NCBI GenBank assembly: GCA_963706685.1
Contig: CAVPMY010000010.1
Span: 1-64,000 of the forward strand
Length of the DNA: 64,000 bases
Direction: 5' to 3'
Origin: CADEEN01 sp963706685
Lineage (GTDB): Bacteria; Pseudomonadota; Gammaproteobacteria; Burkholderiales; Burkholderiaceae_C
Each line of letters begins with the position of its first letter. Position 1 is the first letter of the stretch. The notes beneath the pieces are model-generated. The model was not told where the DNA came from and did no database searches. It saw only the letters and a program-made list of their open reading frames with translations. This document shows positions 60,143 to 64,000 of the stretch, one piece after another. The position numbers were made by a program, and so were the translations under genes.

Positions 60143-61585
60143 TCAGGCGTGCGCCATTGCTACGGCCGGGATCGGTGCGGCCAACGCCCTGCCGCTGCGC
60201 ACTGTCATGACCACGTTCCAGGCCATCAGGCACATGCCGCCCAGGTAGAGCAGGCCACCGAGCAGGCGAATGACGTAGAACGGGTACGTGGCCTTGACGC
60301 TCTCGACGAAGCTGTAGACGAGCGTGCCGTCCGGGTTGACCGCGCGCCACATCAGGCCCTGCATCACGCCGGCGATCCACATCGCGGCGATGTAGAGCAC
60401 GATGCCGATGGTGGCGATCCAGAAGTGCACCTCGATGGCGCGCTTGCTGAACATCTCGGTGCGGCCGTACAGGCGCGGGATCAGGTGGTAGAGCGCACCC
60501 ATGCTGATCAGGCCCACCCAGCCGAGCGCACCACTGTGCACGTGGCCGATGGTCCAGTCGGTGTAATGCGACAAGGCGTTGACCGTCTTGATCGACATCA
60601 TCGGGCCCTCGAACGTGCTCATGCCGTAGAAGGACAGGCTGACGATCAGGAACTTGAGGATCGGGTCGTCACGCAGCTTGTGCCACGCACCGCTCAAGGT
60701 CATGATGCCGTTGATCATGCCGCCCCACGAGGGCGCGAGCAGCACCAGCGAGAAGATCATGCCCACCGACTGCGCCCAGTCGGGCAGCGCCGTGTAGTGC
60801 AGGTGGTGCGGCCCCGCCCACATGTAGGTGAAGATCAGCGCCCAGAAGTGGACGATGCTCAAACGGTATGAATACACCGGCCGCTCGGCCTGCTTGGGGA
60901 TGTAGTAATACATCATCCCGAGAAAGCCCGCGGTGAGGAAGAAACCGACCGCGTTGTGGCCGTACCACCACTGCACCATCGCATCCTGCACGCCGGCATA
61001 GGCGCTGTAGCTCTTGGTCCAGCTCACCGGCAGGGCCGCGCTGTTGACGATATGCAGCAGCGCCACGGCAATGATGAAGGAGCCGAAGAACCAGTTGGCC
61101 ACGTAGATGTGGCGCACCTTGCGTCGGCCGATGGTGCCGAAGAAGACGATCGCGTACGACACCCAGACGACGGCGATCAACAGATCGATCGGCCACTCGA
61201 GCTCGGCGTACTCCTTGCTCTGCGTGATGCCCAGCGGCAGCGTGATCGCGGCCAGCACGATCACGGCCTGCCAGCCCCAGAAGGTGAACATCGCCAGCTT
61301 CGGCGCAAACAGCTTGGTCTGGCAGGTGCGCTGCACGACGTGGTACGAGGTGGCGATCAACGCGCAGCCGCCAAATGCGAAGATCACGGCGTTGGTGTGC
61401 AGCGGCCGCAGTCGGCCGTAGCTCAGCCATGGGATGCCGAAATTGAGTTCGGGCCAGGCCAGCTGCGAGGCGATGATGACGCCGACCAGCATGCCGACCA
61501 CGCCCCACAGCACGGCGGCCAGCGAAAAGGCGCGAACGCTGCTGTCTTCGTAGACCGCTGTTGTTGATGAACCCTTGCCTGCCAT
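60143..61585 (-). CDS. ccoN: cbb3-type cytochrome c oxidase catalytic subunit
   Basis: 480 aa, twelve membrane helices, heme b and the heme b3-CuB centre that reduces oxygen. Heme ligands: His in RPLHTNAVIFAFGG and GHVHSGALGWVGL, CuB His in YGHNAVGFFLTAGF and GPHHLHYTALPDW; SPhase Tyr in MYYYIPKQAERP. Length is standard. Intact, unlike its partners ccoO and ccoQ. Starts 15 bp after ccoS. Confidence 0.96.
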   Translation of the reverse strand: MAGKGSSTTAVYEDSSVRAFSLAAVLWGVVGMLVGVIIASQLAWPELNFGIPWLSYGRLRPLHTNAVIFAFGGCALIATSYHVVQRTCQTKLFAPKLAMFTFWGWQAVIVLAAITLPLGITQSKEYAELEWPIDLLIAVVWVSYAIVFFGTIGRRKVRHIYVANWFFGSFIIAVALLHIVNSAALPVSWTKSYSAYAGVQDAMVQWWYGHNAVGFFLTAGFLGMMYYYIPKQAERPVYSYRLSIVHFWALIFTYMWAGPHHLHYTALPDWAQSVGMIFSLVLLAPSWGGMINGIMTLSGAWHKLRDDPILKFLIVSLSFYGMSTFEGPMMSIKTVNALSHYTDWTIGHVHSGALGWVGLISMGALYHLIPRLYGRTEMFSKRAIEVHFWIATIGIVLYIAAMWIAGVMQGLMWRAVNPDGTLVYSFVESVKATYPFYVIRLLGGLLYLGGMCLMAWNVVMTVRSGRALAAPIPAVAMAHA

Positions 61586-61600
61586 CGCAAATTCTCCTCG

Positions 61601-61783
61601 TCAGACTGAAGTGGATTTTTCGCCAGCGGACATGTCGCGCCCTTGCGATTCGTCAAGCAGGATGCGTTCGCCCTCGCCGTCGAGGTCGTCGAATTGGCCT
61701 CGATGCAACGCCCACGCGAACAGGCCGACGATGCCCAGGACCAGCAGCGACGACAGCGGGATCAGCAGGAAGAGGATGTCCAC
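61601..61783 (-). CDS. ccoS: cbb3-type oxidase assembly protein CcoS
   Basis: 60 aa. MDILFLLIPLSSLLVLGIVGLF gives one membrane helix, followed by FAWALHRGQFDDLDGEGERIL, the CcoS signature (F-x-W-x-x-x-x-x-Q-F-D-D-L). Small assembly factor for cbb3 oxidase. Lies between ccoI (3-bp gap) and ccoN. Confidence 0.93.
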   Translation of the reverse strand: MDILFLLIPLSSLLVLGIVGLFAWALHRGQFDDLDGEGERILLDESQGRDMSAGEKSTSV

Positions 61784-61786
61784 GAA

Positions 61787-64000
61787 CTACCTATGAAGCC
61801 GCATCGCGTTGAGAACGACGAATGCCGAACTGGCCGCCATGCCCAGGCCCGCAGCCCACGGCGGCAGGTAACCCATCAGCGCCAGCGGCACGCAGGCGGC
61901 GTTGTAGAGCGCGGCCCAGGCCAGGTTCTGGCGCATCACGCGCACCGTGCGGCGTGCGAGTTGCACCGCGCCCGCCACCTCGCTGACGCGCCCATCGAGC
62001 AGCACCGCATCGGCAGCGCTGCGCGCAATCTGCGCGCCATGCGCCAGGGCGAAGGACACGTCGGCCTGGGCCAGCACCGGCGCATCGTTGACGCCGTCGC
62101 CGACCATCGCCACCACCTCGCCCTGGGCCTGGCGCGCACGCAACAGCGCAAGCTTGCGCTCGGGCGTTGCCGCCGCCAATGCGCTGCCGATGCCCAGGCG
62201 TTCGGCCAGGCGCTGCACACGGGCCGGCGTATCGCCGGAGACGAGCGTGACGGACAGCCCTTGTTGCCGCAATGCGTCCACCGCTTGCAGCGCGTCGTCG
62301 GCGAGGGTCTCGTCGAATCGAAAGGCCAGTCGCGGCTCACCGGCCGGGCCGAAGCACAGCGCGGTATCGGTATGCGCCGCATCGGCAGCGCCGAGCCAGT
62401 TTGCCGATCCGAGGCGCCAGCGCCGGCCCTGCGCATCGAGCGCCTCGATGCCGCAGCCCGGTACTTCACGCACGTCGCGCCAGGTCTCGGCACCGAGGTT
62501 CGGATGGGCCGCCACGAGTGCCCGTGACAAGGGATGGCTGGACCACGCGGCCAGCGACACGGCCTGTCGGGTCAGTGCGCTCAACGCAGCCGCGTCGCCC
62601 TGCACGCCGAGCGCATGGGCACTGCGAAACAGCGGTGTCGCTGCGCTCACCGTGCCGGTCTTGTCGAGCATCACATGCTGCACGCGGGCCAGTGTCTCGA
62701 GCGCCTCGACACGGCGCAGCAGCACGCCGCGCCGGGCCAGCGCCGAGGTTGCCGAGAGCAGCGCCGACGGCGCGGCCAGCGACAGCGCACAGGGACAGGT
62801 GACGATCAGCACCGAAACCGCGATCCAGACCGCGCGCGACGGCTCGATCTGCGACCACACCAGCGCGGCCCCCAACGCCAGCAGCAGCACGACGGCCAGG
62901 AACGGGCCAGCCATGCGATCGGCTACGCGAACGGCCTCGGGCCGGCGCGTCAATGCCTCGCGCATCAGCGCCGCGATCTGCTCGTAGCGCGTGTCGGCGC
63001 CGACGCGCTCGACGCGCTGCACCACCGGTGCACCCAGGTTCACGCTGCCGGCCACGGCCAGCGCGCCGATCGCCTTGTCCACCGGCCGCGACTCGCCGGT
63101 GAGCAGCGACTCGTCGACGCTGGTGCGTCCGGTGTCGATGACGCCGTCGGCCGCAAAGGCCTCGCCCATCGGTACGCGCACGCGGTCACCGGGCACAAGA
63201 CGTTCGGCGCTCACCGCCTCGATCTCGCCGTCGGCACGCAAACGCCACGCCCTGCGCGCCGGCGCCAGCGCGAGCCGTTCGATCGCCTCCAGGGCACGGT
63301 GCCGCGCGCGCAGTTCCAGCCAGCGGCCGGCGAGCAGGAAGCTGACGAACATCGTCACCGAATCGAAGTACACCTCGTCGCCGAACACGCCACCGGGATC
63401 GAACGCCGCGCCGCTGGAGGCCACGAACGCCACGGCGACGCCGAGCGCCACCGGCACGTCCATGCCCAGGCGTCGCGAACGCAGCGCTTTCCAGGCCGAG
63501 GTGAAGAACGGTGTCGCCGAAAACAGCATCACCGGCAGCGTCAGCATCCACGCCGAGCGCTGCAGCAGTTGCCGCAGGTCGCTGGCCAACGTGCCGGTGT
63601 CCGCCACATAGACGGGAACGGCCAGCATCATCACCTGCATGGCACAGAAGGCCGCCACGAACAGCCGCCACAACAGTTGCTGCTGCTCGGCGCGGCGCAA
63701 TGTGCGTGCCGCGGCAGCGGTGTCCGGCAGCGCGCCATAACCCGCGTCGCGCACCGCATCGACCAATGCCGAGGCCCGCGTGTGCGCCGGCTGCCAGCGC
63801 ACGGTGGCGCGCGATGCGGCGTAGTGAACCTGCGCCGTCAGCACGCCGGGCACCGCCAACAGCGCCGCTTCGATCAGCGCCGCGCAGGCCGCACAGTGCA
63901 GGCCCGACAGATGCAGCGACGATTCGGCGACTGAACGATCGCTCTCGAAGCGCGTGAAGCGCGCCGCCTCCAGCGGATCGTCGAGCAATGTGCTCGCACT
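61787..64000 (-). CDS. ccoI: Cu+ P-type ATPase of cbb3 assembly (CcoI), 5' end outside window
   Basis: Open frame continues to the window edge; 737 codons seen. Heavy-metal domain with GLHCAACAALIEA near the start, then VTCPCALSLAAPSAL (CPC transport site), DKTGTVSAAT (phosphorylated Asp), SHPLSRALV (HP motif) and VAMVGDGVNDAPVLA. CcoI exports copper for CuB assembly. N-terminal Cys-rich region of CcoI is missing because of the window end; a TTG at 63988 is not the true start. Confidence 0.93.
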   Translation of the reverse strand, partial: SASTLLDDPLEAARFTRFESDRSVAESSLHLSGLHCAACAALIEAALLAVPGVLTAQVHYAASRATVRWQPAHTRASALVDAVRDAGYGALPDTAAAARTLRRAEQQQLLWRLFVAAFCAMQVMMLAVPVYVADTGTLASDLRQLLQRSAWMLTLPVMLFSATPFFTSAWKALRSRRLGMDVPVALGVAVAFVASSGAAFDPGGVFGDEVYFDSVTMFVSFLLAGRWLELRARHRALEAIERLALAPARRAWRLRADGEIEAVSAERLVPGDRVRVPMGEAFAADGVIDTGRTSVDESLLTGESRPVDKAIGALAVAGSVNLGAPVVQRVERVGADTRYEQIAALMREALTRRPEAVRVADRMAGPFLAVVLLLALGAALVWSQIEPSRAVWIAVSVLIVTCPCALSLAAPSALLSATSALARRGVLLRRVEALETLARVQHVMLDKTGTVSAATPLFRSAHALGVQGDAAALSALTRQAVSLAAWSSHPLSRALVAAHPNLGAETWRDVREVPGCGIEALDAQGRRWRLGSANWLGAADAAHTDTALCFGPAGEPRLAFRFDETLADDALQAVDALRQQGLSVTLVSGDTPARVQRLAERLGIGSALAAATPERKLALLRARQAQGEVVAMVGDGVNDAPVLAQADVSFALAHGAQIARSAADAVLLDGRVSEVAGAVQLARRTVRVMRQNLAWAALYNAACVPLALMGYLPPWAAGLGMAASSAFVVLNAMRLHR

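Noticed and set aside
61586..61600. FNR box in front of ccoN
   Set aside because: Only 15 bp separate ccoS and ccoN and no TTGAT-N4-ATCAA is present; the operon promoter is likely beyond the window.

Overview
High-GC (roughly two-thirds G+C) chromosomal DNA, almost fully coding. Gene content points to a betaproteobacterium of the order Burkholderiales (Rubrivivax/Leptothrix/Comamonadaceae-like): BamC, a DctPQM TRAP transporter, a cbb3 oxidase cluster with ccoG/ccoS/ccoI and hemN, many small ATGA-type gene overlaps, and two kinds of dispersed repeat common in that group. The assignment is inference from gene content; there is no rRNA gene in the window.

Layout. 1-2213: minus-strand FAD oxidoreductase, VOC protein and a partial unknown gene. 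2649-4826: a WYL-domain regulator divergent from an unrecognised 355-aa protein, with two copies of one inverted-repeat operator between them. 4948-10216: DauA-like oxidoreductase, two acetyltransferases, a membrane protein and parE. 10272-15116: MFS transporter, 44-aa membrane protein, methyltransferase, dapA, bamC and an MBL hydrolase, all on plus. 15204-19626: Ala-rich lipoprotein, L16-hydroxylase-like cupin, SlyD-like isomerase, dut, coaBC. 19679-23887: acetyltransferase, alaS (frameshifted), degenerate GGDEF protein, tRNA-Gly(CCC). 24137-28066: PhyH-type dioxygenase, large polyproline/calcium-repeat lipoprotein, trmB. 28087-34995: secreted protein, GST, uppP, DUF1439 lipoprotein, AraC and TetR regulators, Pcm-like methyltransferase, TolC-family protein.

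35044-44224 is a long minus-strand block: Gfo/Idh oxidoreductase, phosphomannomutase, waaA, then a sensor kinase, NarL-type regulator, small exported protein and diguanylate cyclase that look like one signalling locus. 44457-49057: DUF4399 protein, an alkylation-repair set (Ada/AlkA fusion, Ogt) with an EamA permease, and RlpA. 49140-53151: a MetE-like zinc methyltransferase followed by a TRAP transporter, with a strong terminator between dctP and dctQ. 53159-64000: the microaerobic respiration cluster (ccoI, S, N, O, Q, P, G, fixH, a small membrane protein, then a phasin-like gene, hemN and a TauE/SafE protein).

Most notable: the paired operators at the WYL locus; a 161-bp MITE flanked by CTAA duplications; dispersed repeats that supply codons to dut and fixH; and six single-base insertions that break alaS, a phasin-like gene (twice), ccoQ and ccoO (twice). 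Because all six have the same sign and alaS is essential, these look more like assembly error than gene decay. No CRISPR array, prophage, complete insertion sequence or rRNA gene was seen.
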